DNA from: Mesorhizobium sp. | GTDB lineage: Bacteria; Pseudomonadota; Alphaproteobacteria; Rhizobiales; Rhizobiaceae | Direction: 5' to 3' | Assembly (NCBI RefSeq): GCF_004962245.1 | Contig: NZ_SUHQ01000003.1 | Span: forward strand, 248,001-312,000 | DNA length: 64,000 bases | Part shown: positions 7,840-17,636 of the stretch, piece after piece | Position numbering within the stretch: position 1 is the stretch's first letter | Layout: each line of letters opens with the position of its first letter | Program-made: the position numbers and the translations under genes | The notes under the pieces: generated by a model | Databases searched by the model: none | The model's input: only the letters and a program-made list of their open reading frames with translations | Told to the model about the DNA's origin: nothing

Positions 7840-7966
7840 ACGAACGCATTATGGCACGATCGGATATGTCCGCAACGGGCGCGATCTTCTCGTTGTGTCG
7901 GTCCGTTCTAACATCCCATCGCCCGGCGTCTGTTTCTTGCTCGCCTACGCCCGGTCGCGAAACGCC

Positions 7967-8725
7967 TCACGTTCGGTTGATCGAGACGCCGCCATCGGCG
8001 AACAGTGCCGTCCCGGTGGTGAAGCTCGATGCGTCGGACGCCAGATAGAGCGCCGAGCGGGCGATCTCTTCCGGCTGCGCCATGCGTTTCAGGGCATGGA
8101 TACCCTCGACGAAGGCCCGCGCTTCCGGCGTGGTCGTCGTCGCCCCCGGCGTGTCGGTGCCGCCCGGCAGCAATGCGTTGACGCGCAGCCCTTGTGCTCC
8201 GTATTCGGCCGCCAGAACCTGCGTCAAACCGATCAGGCCGGCCTTGGCAGCCGCGTAAGCGGCCATGCCCGGCATGCCGGCGGTGCGGCCGACAAAGCTG
8301 GAGGTGAAGATCAGGGAGCCGCCGCCGCGCCCCAGCAGCGCTGGCACCTGGTATTTCGCCCCGATAAAGGCGCCGGTCAGATTGGTGTCGATGGTCTGGT
8401 GCCACGTCTTCAGCAACATGTCGGGAACCGGTCCCATCTGACCCACGGAGCCGGCGTTGTTGAATGCGATGTCGAGCCCGCCGAAGCTGCCCACCGCAAG
8501 ATCGACAAGGGCCTTGGCATAGGCTTCATCCCTGACGTCGCCGGCAAGGGCGATTGCGGCGCCGTCGACGTCCGCGATCTCGGCGACAAGCAAATCAAGC
8601 TCGGCCTGACGGCGGCCGGCGACGACCACCTTGGCGCCTTCCTCGGCAAAGAGTTTTGCGGTGGCGCGGCCGATGCCGGAACTGGCACCGGTAACGATGG
8701 CGACCTTGTTGGTGAGTGCGAACAT
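7967..8725 (-). CDS. SDR family oxidoreductase
   Basis: A 252-aa classical short-chain dehydrogenase. The Rossmann motif [10 protein letters not shown] is near residue 12, NNAG near 89, and the catalytic residues are in FTSSFVG (Ser) and AYAAAKA (Tyr-x3-Lys). The C-terminus includes LFADGGVS, the usual SDR ending. ATG 8725 was chosen because the Rossmann strand starts just after it and AAGGA lies upstream; the open frame runs 50 codons further but without similarity. It is an NAD(P)-dependent alcohol/ketone oxidoreductase of unknown substrate. It is divergent from soxB. Confidence 0.85.
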   Translation of the reverse strand: MFALTNKVAIVTGASSGIGRATAKLFAEEGAKVVVAGRRQAELDLLVAEIADVDGAAIALAGDVRDEAYAKALVDLAVGSFGGLDIAFNNAGSVGQMGPVPDMLLKTWHQTIDTNLTGAFIGAKYQVPALLGRGGGSLIFTSSFVGRTAGMPGMAAYAAAKAGLIGLTQVLAAEYGAQGLRVNALLPGGTDTPGATTTTPEARAFVEGIHALKRMAQPEEIARSALYLASDASSFTTGTALFADGGVSINRT

Positions 8726-8861
8726 TTTTTCATCCTTGTCTTCGCGCCAGCGTCGCCGGCAATCGGATGCTTGGTCGCAGATCGCGGCGGTGCGAGCCAC
8801 CCGATACCTGCGAAGACCTCGCGCCAGGGCTTGATCGTTCGTCACTTCCGATGCGGCTTTT

Positions 8862-8895
8862 TTGTCGCGGCGCAAAACGGCAAGCGCCGTCGCAA
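8862..8895. promoter_or_regulatory. Imperfect inverted repeat before soxB
   Basis: TTGTCGCGGCGC (8862-8873) and GCGCCGTCGCAA (8884-8895) form an inverted repeat with 9 of 12 positions matching across a 10-bp spacer. It lies about 95 bp upstream of the soxB start in the soxB/SDR divergent region. It could be an operator; no regulator gene is adjacent. Confidence 0.3.
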
Positions 8896-8989
8896 ACAGC
8901 GCAAGGGTGGCAGCGCGGTTTCGCTAGTGATACACCTCGCGCGCCGGGGCTCGATTGGATGCCCGGCCGGTATCTGCGAGGCCAGAACG

Positions 8990-10243
8990 TTGAAAAAATA
9001 TTCGGTATTCGCCATCGCCCGGGAGGCCATGCGCGGTCACAAGGGCTGGGAGGAACAGTGGTCCTCGCCGGAGCCGAAGAAGGAGTACGACGTCATCATC
9101 GTTGGCGCCGGCGGTCATGGCCTGGCCACCGCCTACTATCTCGCCACGGTGCATGGCATCACCAATGTCGCGGTGCTGGAAAAGGGCTGGCTCGGCGGCG
9201 GCAACACCGGCCGCAACACCACCATCATCCGCTCCAACTATCTCTATGACGAGAGCGCCGGTATCTACGACCATGCGCTGAAGCTGTGGGACGGGCTCAG
9301 CCAGGAGCTCAACTACAACGTCATGTATTCGCCGCGCGGCGTCATGATGCTGGCGCACAACGTCCACGACATCCAGGTCTTGAAGCGCCACGTCCATGCC
9401 AACCGGCTGAACGGCATCGACAATGAGTGGCTGACGCCGGAAGCGGCCAAGGAATTCTGCCCGCCGCTCAACATTTCGCGCGATGCGCGCTATCCCGTGG
9501 TGGGTGCGGCCTTGCAGCGCCGCGGCGGCACCGCGCGCCACGATGCCGTCGCCTGGGGCTATGCGCGCGGCGCTTCGGCGCGCGGCGTCCACATCATCCA
9601 GAATTGCGAGGTCACCGGCGTCAAGCGGGCGCCAAATGGTGCGGTCACGGGCGTCGAGACGACGCGCGGCTTCATCGGCGCCAGGAAGGTGGGCGTCGTT
9701 GCCGCCGGCCATTCCTCTGTCATCATGAACATGGCCGGCGTGCGCATGCCGCTGGAAAGCTATCCGCTGCAGGCGCTGGTGTCGGAGCCGGTCAAGCCGG
9801 TATTCCCCTGCGTGGTGATGTCGAACACCGTGCACGCCTATATCTCGCAGTCCGACAAGGGCGAGCTGGTCATCGGCGCCGGCACCGATCAATATGTCTC
9901 CTATTCGCAGACGGGCGGCCTGCACATTCTTCAGCACACGCTCGACGCCATCTGCGAGATGTTCCCCATCTTCACGCGCATGAAGATGCTGCGGAGTTGG
10001 GGCGGCATCGTCGACGTGACGCCCGACCGCTCGCCGATCCTGGCCAAGACGCCGGTGCCCGGCCTCTATGTCAATTGCGGCTGGGGCACGGGTGGCTTCA
10101 AGGCGACGCCGGGTTCGGGCCATGTCTTTGCCCACACCATCGCCAGGGACGATCCGCATCCGATCAACGCGCCCTTCACCATCGAGCGCTTCCGCACCGG
10201 CCGCCTGATCGACGAGGCGGCAGCGGCGGCGGTGGCGCACTGA
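8990..10243 (+). CDS. soxB: Sarcosine oxidase subunit beta
   Basis: A 417-aa catalytic flavoprotein subunit of heterotetrameric sarcosine oxidase. It oxidises sarcosine to glycine in the cytoplasm and holds the covalent FMN and FAD sites with subunit alpha. The FAD-binding motif [18 protein letters not shown] is near residue 37, followed by [14 protein letters not shown], a block typical of SoxB. The TTG at 8990 gives the family's usual length and the characteristic opening [17 protein letters not shown]; an ATG 13 codons later is less likely. The frame is open much further upstream, but that part is a shadow. It is the first gene of the sox operon. Confidence 0.93.
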   Translation: MKKYSVFAIAREAMRGHKGWEEQWSSPEPKKEYDVIIVGAGGHGLATAYYLATVHGITNVAVLEKGWLGGGNTGRNTTIIRSNYLYDESAGIYDHALKLWDGLSQELNYNVMYSPRGVMMLAHNVHDIQVLKRHVHANRLNGIDNEWLTPEAAKEFCPPLNISRDARYPVVGAALQRRGGTARHDAVAWGYARGASARGVHIIQNCEVTGVKRAPNGAVTGVETTRGFIGARKVGVVAAGHSSVIMNMAGVRMPLESYPLQALVSEPVKPVFPCVVMSNTVHAYISQSDKGELVIGAGTDQYVSYSQTGGLHILQHTLDAICEMFPIFTRMKMLRSWGGIVDVTPDRSPILAKTPVPGLYVNCGWGTGGFKATPGSGHVFAHTIARDDPHPINAPFTIERFRTGRLIDEAAAAAVAH

Positions 10244-10665
10244 TGATGGCCGAGATAGCTGTCGCCATGCCGTTGATGCTCGCGGGCGAGCAGGGCCTGT
10301 TCCACGTTCCGTCGCCGGACGAGGTGCGTGTACAGCCGATCAGCCGCGCCGAAAACGAGACGGAATGGCCGTTTTCCGTCGACGGCGGCATTCTGGCCTG
10401 CGTCTGGAGCGGCGGCCAAAGGATCGTCTCGTTCTTTGAAGGCCGGCCATCCGATCTGGACGAAGACGAGCCATTCGAGCCGCGCGGCGTCATCGTCACG
10501 ACGGATCCGATCCAACTCACCATCGGCAACATGGCGAACCGCGCGCTTTTTCGCGCCGCGGCAAGCGTCGAGGAGCGCATCCGGCTCGTCGCGCCCTTCG
10601 CGATATTAGGCCAGAGGCTTTGCGATCAACCGGCCGGCGCCCGCGTCGGCCACGGCGAATTGTAG
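10243..10665 (+). CDS. Hypothetical protein within sarcosine oxidase operon
   Basis: A 140-aa protein starting [12 protein letters not shown], whose ATG overlaps the soxB stop (ATGA), so translation is probably coupled. It ends 7 bp before soxD. The sequence is soluble with no obvious motif; it contains PFSVDGGILACVWSGGQRIVSFF and an acidic stretch DLDEDEPFEP. I do not recognise a family. Its position inside the tight sox operon points to a link with sarcosine oxidase, one-carbon metabolism or enzyme assembly. The canonical operon is soxBDAG, so this gene is an addition. Confidence 0.7.
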   Translation: MMAEIAVAMPLMLAGEQGLFHVPSPDEVRVQPISRAENETEWPFSVDGGILACVWSGGQRIVSFFEGRPSDLDEDEPFEPRGVIVTTDPIQLTIGNMANRALFRAAASVEERIRLVAPFAILGQRLCDQPAGARVGHGEL

Positions 10666-10672
10666 GAAAACC

Positions 10673-10969
10673 ATGCTTCTCATCCGCTGCCCCTATTGCG
10701 AGGAAGAGCGTCCGGAACTCGAGTTCCGCAACGCCGGCGAGGCGCATATCGCGCGTTCGGCAAACATGGCCGGCGAGACCGATGACGACTTCGAAAAGTT
10801 CTTTTTCATCCGTTCGAATCCCAAAGGCATCATCTATGAGCGCTGGCGGCACATGCATGGCTGCGCGCGGTTCTTCAACGCCGTGCGCGACACCGTCAGC
10901 GACAAATTCCTGATGACCTACAAGGCCGGCGAGCCGAAGCCCGCGAAACTGCCGGGAGCCGCCAAATGA
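10673..10969 (+). CDS. soxD: Sarcosine oxidase subunit delta
   Basis: A 98-aa zinc-binding small subunit of heterotetrameric sarcosine oxidase. The zinc-site residues are visible: C-x2-C in IRCPYCEEERPE near the N-terminus, and His and Cys in RHMHGCARFFNAVRDT at about residues 60-66. The delta subunit has a structural role in the complex. ATG 10673 follows AGGAA. The 3' end overlaps the soxA start (ATGA at 10966), indicating coupled translation. Confidence 0.95.
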   Translation: MLLIRCPYCEEERPELEFRNAGEAHIARSANMAGETDDDFEKFFFIRSNPKGIIYERWRHMHGCARFFNAVRDTVSDKFLMTYKAGEPKPAKLPGAAK

Positions 10970-13951
10970 TCGCAGCGTTCCGCATTCCCGGCGCCGGGCG
11001 CCTCAAGCAGGCAGAGACGGCCCGCTTCAGTTTCGACGGCCAGTCCTATAGCGGCGTCGAGGGCGACACGCTGGCCTCGGCTCTGCTCGCCAACGGCGTC
11101 CATCTGGTCGGCCGTTCGTTCAAATACCACCGGCCGCGCGGCTTCCTGTCGGCTGGCGCGGAAGAGCCTAATGCGCTGGTCGAGATCAAGCGCGACGCGG
11201 CGCGCAAAACGCCGAATGTGCGCGCCACGGTGCAGGAGCTCTATGACGGGCTGACGGCGCAGTCGCAGAACCGCTGGCCGTCGCTTTCCTTCGACGTCGG
11301 CGCCGTCAACGACATCGCATCGCCGCTGTTTTCGGCCGGTTTCTACTACAAGACCTTCATGTGGCCGAAGGCCGCCTGGAAGAACTTCTACGAACCCAAG
11401 ATCAGGGCGGCGGCCGGCCTTGGCGTTGCCCCCGACCAGCCCGATCCCGACCACTATTCGGCGCGCTTCGCCCATTGCGACGTGCTGGTGCTTGGCGGAG
11501 GTGCTGCGGGCATCGCCGCCGCCCTTGCAGCGGCCGAGACCGGCGTGCGCGTCATCCTTGCGGACGAGCAGGCGGATTTCGGCGGCAGCCTTCGTTTCGA
11601 GAGCGGCGCGCAGATCGAGGGGCAGGACGGTTTTGCCTGGGCGCAGGCGGCGGTCGCGAAGCTCAGGGACATGGACAATGTCCGCGTTCTCTCCCGAACC
11701 ACGGCCTTCGGCTATTACGCGCAGAACTTCGTCGGGCTGGTCGAGCGTGTCAGCGACCATTTGCGGAACCCCGGCGGCGAGCTGCCGCGCGAGCGGCTGT
11801 GGCAGGTCCGCGCCAAGCGCGTGGTGCTGGCGACGGGCGCCATCGAGCGCCACATGGTGTTCGCCGACAACGACCGGCCGGGCATCATGCTGGCGTCTGC
11901 GGCGCGCACCTATCTCAACCACTATGGCGTCGCGGTCGGCAGGAATGTCGGCGTCTATACGGCCAATGATTCCGCTTATGCGGCGGCGATCGACCTGAAG
12001 AAGGCCGGCGTCGACGTGGCGGCGATCATCGACCTGCGCGACAATCCGACCGGACCGGTGATCGACGAGGCGAGGGCGCTCGGCATCGAGGTCAATTTCG
12101 GCCGCGCGGCGATCCGCGCCGGCGGCAAGTTGCGCGTGTCGTCGATGACCGTGCAGCCGAAGAATGGCGGCGGCGAGCGCACCATTCCCGTCGACGCGAT
12201 CCTGATGTCGGCCGGCTGGACGCCGTCGGTGCATCTGTTCTCGCAGTCGCGCGGCAAGGTCGCCTTCAACGACGAGACCAAGCGCTTCGTGCCCGGCACC
12301 TATGCGCAGGACTGCGTCTCCGTCGGCGCCTGCAACGGCACCGATGGGTTGTCGGCGACGATCGACGAAGCCTATGCGGCGGGCGCCAAGGCGGCGAAAG
12401 ATGCCGGCGCCAGCGTGGTCAAGGGAACCAAGCCGAAGGTCGACGCCAGCGAGAGCTGGTCGCGCGGCATGCTGGGTGCGGCGCCCGGCGCCGGGCCGGA
12501 TACGACGGTCAAGGCGTTTGTCGATTTCCAGAACGACGTCACCGCCAAGGACATCCGCCAGGCGGTGCATGAAGGCATGCACTCGATCGAGCACGTCAAG
12601 CGCTTCACCACCAACGGCATGGCGACGGATCAGGGCAAGACCTCCAACATGCACGGGCTGGCCATCGCCGCCGAGACGCTCGGCAAGCCGATCCCGCAGG
12701 TCGGCCTGACGACGTTCCGGGCACCCTACACGCCGGTGACGTTCGGCTCGATCATCGGGCACGCCCGGGGTCCGCTGTTCGACCCGACGCGCAAGACTGC
12801 GATCCATCCCTGGGCCGAGGCTCAAGGCGCGGTCTTCGAGGATGTCGGCCAATGGAAGCGCGCGTGGTATTTCCCGAAGGCGGGCGAGGACATGCATGCC
12901 GCCGTGGATCGTGAGTGTGTCACGGTGCGCAAGACGGCCGGCCTGTTCGATGCCTCGACGCTGGGCAAGATCGAGGTGGTCGGGCCGGATGCGGCGAAGT
13001 TCATGGAACTGCTCTACACCAACCCGTGGGAGAAACTGGAGCCCGGCCGCTGCCGCTATGGCATCATGCTGCGCGAGGATGGTTTCATCTATGACGACGG
13101 CGTGGTGGGCAGACTGGCGCCGGACCGCTTCCATGTAACGACGACGACGGGCGGCGCGCCGCGTGTCATGAACCATATGGAGGATTACCTCCAGACCGAG
13201 TTCCCGCATCTCAATGTCTGGCTGACCTCGATCACCGAGCAGTGGGCCGTCATCGCCGTTCAAGGGCCAAAGTCACGCGACATCATCGCGCCCCTGGTCG
13301 AAGGCATCGACATGTCGGACGAGGCGCTGCCGCATATGTCGGTGCGTGAGGGCAGGATCTGCGGCGTGCCGACAAGGCTGTTCCGCATGTCGTTCACCGG
13401 CGAGCGCGGCTTCGAGGTCAACGTGCCGGCCGATTACGGCCAGGCCGTCTGGGAGGCACTGTGGGCCGAGGGCCAGAAGCACGGCGCCTGTGCCTATGGC
13501 ACCGAGACGATGCACGTGTTGCGCGCCGAAAAGGGCTACATCATCGTCGGCCAGGACACCGACGGTACGGTGACGCCGAACGATGCCGGGCTCGACTGGG
13601 CGGTCGGCAAGAAGAAGACCGATTTCGTCGGCATTCGCGGCATGGCGCGGCCGGACCTCGTCGCCAAGGGCCGCAAGCAGCTTGTCGGCCTGAAAACCAA
13701 GGATCCCAAGGTGGTGCTGGAAGAAGGCGCACAAATCGTCGAGGATCCGAAGCAGGCGATCCCGATGAAAATGATTGGCCATGTCACCTCCAGCTACTGG
13801 TCGGAAAATTGCGGCCGCTCGATCGCGCTGGCTCTGGTTGCCGGCGGTCGCGATCGGATGGGCGAGACGCTCTATGTGCCGATGCCTGACGGAACGATCG
13901 AGGTGGAGGTCACCGGCATGGTGTTCTTCGACGAGAAGGGGGAGCGCCTCA

Positions 13952-13959
<8 letters not shown>
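10966..13959 (+). CDS. soxA: Sarcosine oxidase subunit alpha
   Basis: A 997-aa subunit that binds NAD+ and tetrahydrofolate in heterotetrameric sarcosine oxidase. The N-terminal ~100 residues form a ferredoxin-like fold (GDTLASALLANGVHLVGRSF), lacking iron-sulfur cysteines as expected. A dinucleotide-binding motif VLGGGAAGIAAALAAAETG is near residue 175. The C-terminal ~390 residues form a T-protein-like (GcvT) folate-binding region (RKTAGLFDASTLGKIEV; GFEVNVPADYG). It transfers the methyl carbon of sarcosine to THF as 5,10-methylene-THF. It overlaps soxD and soxG, confirming one operon. Length is typical. Confidence 0.96.
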
Positions 13960-14807
<848 letters not shown>

Positions 14808-14850
14808 CTTCCACCAGGTCCAGCGGGCCGGCTGAAATGGCCACGAGAAC

Positions 14851-14886
14851 GGGCGGTCAGGATTTCCTGCCGCCCATCTGTTTTCG
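14851..14886 (+). terminator. Terminator after sox operon
   Basis: GGGCGG at 14851-14856 pairs with CCGCCC at 14870-14875, extended inside by CAGG/CCTG around an ATTT loop with one bulged T. TTTT follows at 14881-14884. It lies between the plus-strand small gene and the minus-strand gene at 14891, so it may serve both. Confidence 0.6.
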
Positions 14887-14890
14887 AACC

Positions 14891-15130
14891 TCAGAACGTG
14901 CTGGGCACGATCCACGGATCGATGTCGATGCCGAGCCGCGGGCCCTTGTTTTCAGTCGAGCCCTTGGCCGTGTCTGTCTTTTCGACCGATCCGGTCGCAC
15001 CGCAATCGAGCTTGACGCTGGCGTCGACGCAGGCCGCGGCCGGCGCCTGCTTGCCGGGCTGGTTCTGGCCAGCGTAGGCCGCGCCCGAGAATGCCAGTAC
15101 GGCGGCGAGAGCGAGCATTGTCTTTTTCAT
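14891..15130 (-). CDS. Small secreted protein (DUF680-like)
   Basis: A 79-aa protein with a clear signal peptide: MKKTMLALAAVLAFSGAAYA, with cleavage expected after AYA. The mature ~59 residues contain two cysteines (AACVDASVKLDCG) that could form a disulfide in the periplasm. It resembles the short Mesorhizobium DUF680 proteins by signal peptide and size; that assignment is from memory and tentative. Two perfect CGTACATGTACG palindromes and one variant lie 35-105 bp upstream of its start, suggesting repression by the TetR encoded next to it. Confidence 0.6.
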   Translation of the reverse strand: MKKTMLALAAVLAFSGAAYAGQNQPGKQAPAAACVDASVKLDCGATGSVEKTDTAKGSTENKGPRLGIDIDPWIVPSTF

Positions 15131-15164
15131 GGTCTGTCTCCGGTTTCGGCGGCTGAATTGAGTT

Positions 15165-15237
15165 CGTACATGTACGGCATAACGTACAGATACGGCCGGC
15201 GAATGCGGAGTTCAAGCAGGAATCGTACATGTACGAT
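15165..15237. promoter_or_regulatory. Cluster of CGTACATGTACG operator-like palindromes
   Basis: Perfect 12-bp palindromes CGTACATGTACG are at 15165-15176 and 15224-15235; the second extends to a 16-bp perfect palindrome at 15222-15237. A variant CGTACAGATACG is at 15183-15194. A related CGTACAGCGTAT lies in the promoter of the TetR gene (16058-16047, minus strand). The sites sit directly upstream of the secreted-protein gene and near the TetR gene. Confidence 0.7.
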
Positions 15238-15342
15238 GATTTTTGAAAGGCTAGGTTCGAAAGACGGGAAAGGCATGCGAGCCGCAGGAACATGGCGGGC
15301 GAGACTGTTAATCTCGCCCTTCGCCCAGGGGTGATCGTCGGT

Positions 15343-15993
15343 TTACGGGCAGCAGTTGACCGGCGCCTCCGACAGCGGGGGCACGTCCTGCGTCGCCAGC
15401 GCGGCAAGCGCGAAATCGCACATCCGCGTCACGAAAGCCTGCTGGTCGCCGAACGGATAGAAGGGAAAGGTGATCAGCAGCGAGATCGTGCCGTGGCCGA
15501 CCGCCCACAGCATGGTGGCGATAGCGCGCGGATCGCCCTTGAGCCTGCCGGCGGCAACACAGGCCTCAACCCTTTCGATCAGCACTTTCATCAACGGGTT
15601 CCCCTCTTGCATCTCGGCGAAGGTCTTGCCTTCCGGGGGCTTGACCCTTTCGGTCATGAACACCGTGCGATATTCGTTGGGATTGCCAAGGCCGAAGGCC
15701 GCGTATTCGGCCATGATCACCTTTAGCGCCTCGATCGGATCGTCGGCCGGGTGATCCTTAATACGCTTGGCCAAAGTCTGGAACGCATCCTCGGCCAGCG
15801 CGAACAAGATGTCCTGCTTGTCGGCGAAATAGGAATAGACCGACATCGGTGCATAGCCGACGCGCTTGGCCAGCTTGCGGATGGTGAGGCCCTCATAGCC
15901 TTCCTCCTGCACGAGCTTGTGCGCCGCATCGACAAGTTCGGAGCGCAGTTTGGCCTTTTGTTTCTCGCGGCGTGTCTGGACGCTGAGCGGCAA
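15343..15993 (-). CDS. TetR/AcrR family transcriptional regulator
   Basis: A 216-aa repressor-type regulator. The N-terminal helix-turn-helix is at about residues 15-60 (LRSELVDAAHKLVQEEGYEG; IRKLAKRVGYAPMSVYSYF), followed by an all-helical ligand-binding C-terminal domain, probably of the WHG type. TTG 15993 was chosen as start because the basic N-terminal tail begins there and the frame upstream is not family-like. A variant of the palindrome family found at 15165-15237 lies inside its promoter, so autoregulation and control of the neighbouring secreted protein are likely. Ligand unknown. Confidence 0.85.
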   Translation of the reverse strand: MPLSVQTRREKQKAKLRSELVDAAHKLVQEEGYEGLTIRKLAKRVGYAPMSVYSYFADKQDILFALAEDAFQTLAKRIKDHPADDPIEALKVIMAEYAAFGLGNPNEYRTVFMTERVKPPEGKTFAEMQEGNPLMKVLIERVEACVAAGRLKGDPRAIATMLWAVGHGTISLLITFPFYPFGDQQAFVTRMCDFALAALATQDVPPLSEAPVNCCP

Positions 15994-16041
15994 TTTTCGC
16001 CTGCCTTGGTTTGTTGGCGGTGTCGGTTGGTGGCTGGCTAA

Positions 16042-16069
16042 TTTATATACGCTGTACGGAATTGGACAA
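16042..16069 (-). promoter_or_regulatory. Promoter of the TetR gene with operator-like overlap
   Basis: On the minus strand TTGTCC (16069-16064) and TATAAA (16047-16042) are separated by 16 nt. Between them lies CGTACAGCGTAT (16058-16047), related to the palindromes at 15165-15237. Binding there would block RNA polymerase, as in TetR autoregulation. Confidence 0.45.
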
Positions 16070-16175
16070 GGCGATCGCCCCAACAGGGTTACCGGTGCCG
16101 CCCTGCTTCCCCTCGTCGATCAGCCTCGCCGCAAGGCCCGCGAGCAACTTTCGCCGCCTCGCCATTTCGCGCCAA

Positions 16176-16703
16176 TCACGCCGCCTCTGGCTGACGTTCG
16201 ATCAGCGTCAGCGTCAGCCAGCGCGCGGTCAACGCAGGCTTTTTCGAGCCTTCGATCTCGATGGTCACGTCATGCGCCGTCTGCACCCAGCCCGACGGCC
16301 TGACCTTGACGTCGGCAAGCACGAAACGGGTGCGGATGCGCGAGCCGGTCTTCACCGGCGCCAGGAAGCGCAGCGAATCGAAGCCGTGGTTGACGCCCAT
16401 CTTGCTGTTTTCGAGCGGCGGCATGGTCTCGAAGGTCATCGCCGACAAAAGCGAAAGCGACAGGAAGCCGTGCGCGATGGTGCCGCCGAACGGCGTCTCG
16501 CGCTTGGCGCGCTCCGGATCGCAATGGATGAACTGGTGGTCGTCGGTGGCATCGGCGAACTGGTCGATCATGCGTTGCGAGACCACTCGCCACGGCGACA
16601 CGCCGACTTCCTTGCCGACGCTGGCCAGAAGCACATCGAGACTGATCGGTTCCACGCTGATGTCCTCCATTAAACCGCCCGGAGCGCGAGCGGCTTCATT
16701 CAT
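16176..16703 (-). CDS. MaoC family dehydratase
   Basis: A 175-aa protein with a hotdog fold of the (R)-enoyl-CoA hydratase/MaoC type. The signature is visible: FADATDDHQFIHCDPERA followed by TIAHGFLSLSLLSAM, including the catalytic Asp and His. Such enzymes hydrate enoyl-CoA thioesters. The ATG 16703 overlaps the stop of the upstream SDR (ATGA), favouring coupled translation; ATG 16670 is an alternative start. With the SDR at 16700-17515 it could form a beta-oxidation-like or PHA-like hydratase/dehydrogenase pair. Confidence 0.85.
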   Translation of the reverse strand: MNEAARAPGGLMEDISVEPISLDVLLASVGKEVGVSPWRVVSQRMIDQFADATDDHQFIHCDPERAKRETPFGGTIAHGFLSLSLLSAMTFETMPPLENSKMGVNHGFDSLRFLAPVKTGSRIRTRFVLADVKVRPSGWVQTAHDVTIEIEGSKKPALTARWLTLTLIERQPEAA

Positions 16704-17515
16704 TCCTTGAACAGTGTCAGCCCATGCTGCACCGATTGCCCGCCATCGATCGGCAGGATGGCGCCGGTGATATAGCTGCCAGCACGGCTGCACAAATAGA
16801 GCGTTGCGCCGGCAATGTCATCCGGCGCGCCGATGCGACGAAGCGGAACATGGTCGCCGACATGTCTTGCCTGCTGCTCGGTCGCGGTGGCGAAAGCCGT
16901 CATCCGGCTCTGAAAGGGGCCGGGGGCAAAGGCGTTGACGGTGATGCGGCGGGCTGCGAACTCGATCGCCAGAATGCGCGTCAGATGGTGAACCGCAGCC
17001 TTCGAGGCAGAGTAGGAATATGCGTCGTCGGCCAGCGGCTGGGTGCCCATCACCGAGCCCAGATTGATCACCCTGGCCGGATCGGCATCGCTTGCGGCGG
17101 CGTCAAGCAGCGGCAGAAGCTCACGCGTCAGATGGAACACAGCGGTGACGTTGACGCCGAACACCTTGGCCCAGGCGTGGTAGGGGAAGCTTTCCAGCGG
17201 CGCGCCCCAGGAAATGCCGGCATTGTTGATCAGGATGTTCAGCCGCTCCGTGCGCGCCTTGACCTCGGCGACCAGTGCCGCGATACCGGCCTCGCTGGAG
17301 ACATCGCCGGCAAACCCCTCGGCCCGGCCGGAGCCGCCGAGGCCGTTCAATTCGCCGGCAACCCTAGTGCAATCCTCGCCCTTGCGCGAAGCGATCAACA
17401 CGGTGGCGCCGGCCCTGACCAGTGCGGTCGCCGCCATGCGGCCGATGCCGGTCGCAGCCCCGGTCACCAGCGCGGTCTTGCCGGCGACAGAAAACAGCTC
17501 GTCGACATAGCTCAT
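16700..17515 (-). CDS. SDR family oxidoreductase
   Basis: A 271-aa classical SDR. TGAATGIGRM near residue 17 binds NAD(P); NNAGISWGAP and SYSASKAA (Tyr-x3-Lys) carry active-site residues; the end ILPIDGGQSVQ is typical. The start ATG 17515 has GGAGGAG just upstream. It is translationally coupled to the MaoC dehydratase downstream, suggesting both act on the same CoA or acyl substrate. It resembles the rhamnolipid-type/3-oxoacyl reductase branch, but substrate assignment is inference. It is divergent from the MDR gene at 17637. Confidence 0.87.
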   Translation of the reverse strand: MSYVDELFSVAGKTALVTGAATGIGRMAATALVRAGATVLIASRKGEDCTRVAGELNGLGGSGRAEGFAGDVSSEAGIAALVAEVKARTERLNILINNAGISWGAPLESFPYHAWAKVFGVNVTAVFHLTRELLPLLDAAASDADPARVINLGSVMGTQPLADDAYSYSASKAAVHHLTRILAIEFAARRITVNAFAPGPFQSRMTAFATATEQQARHVGDHVPLRRIGAPDDIAGATLYLCSRAGSYITGAILPIDGGQSVQHGLTLFKE

Positions 17516-17636
17516 AGCAACTCCTCCGCGCCTTCTCGCCATCCGGGTGAGGAACTCGCGTTGACAAGGCTACCCGAAGTACGGTCATCCTTGCCACGGG
17601 TAAAGTGCCCACGCGTTCGTGAGGGGGTGAAGAGCA

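Noticed and set aside
7820..10243. 807-aa open frame containing soxB
   Set aside because: The first ~390 codons have no similarity and lie opposite the SDR gene; soxB starts at TTG 8990, giving the family's normal 417 aa.
10918..13263. 781-aa frame opposite soxA
   Set aside because: Antisense shadow of a certain gene, Arg- and His-rich with no family signature.
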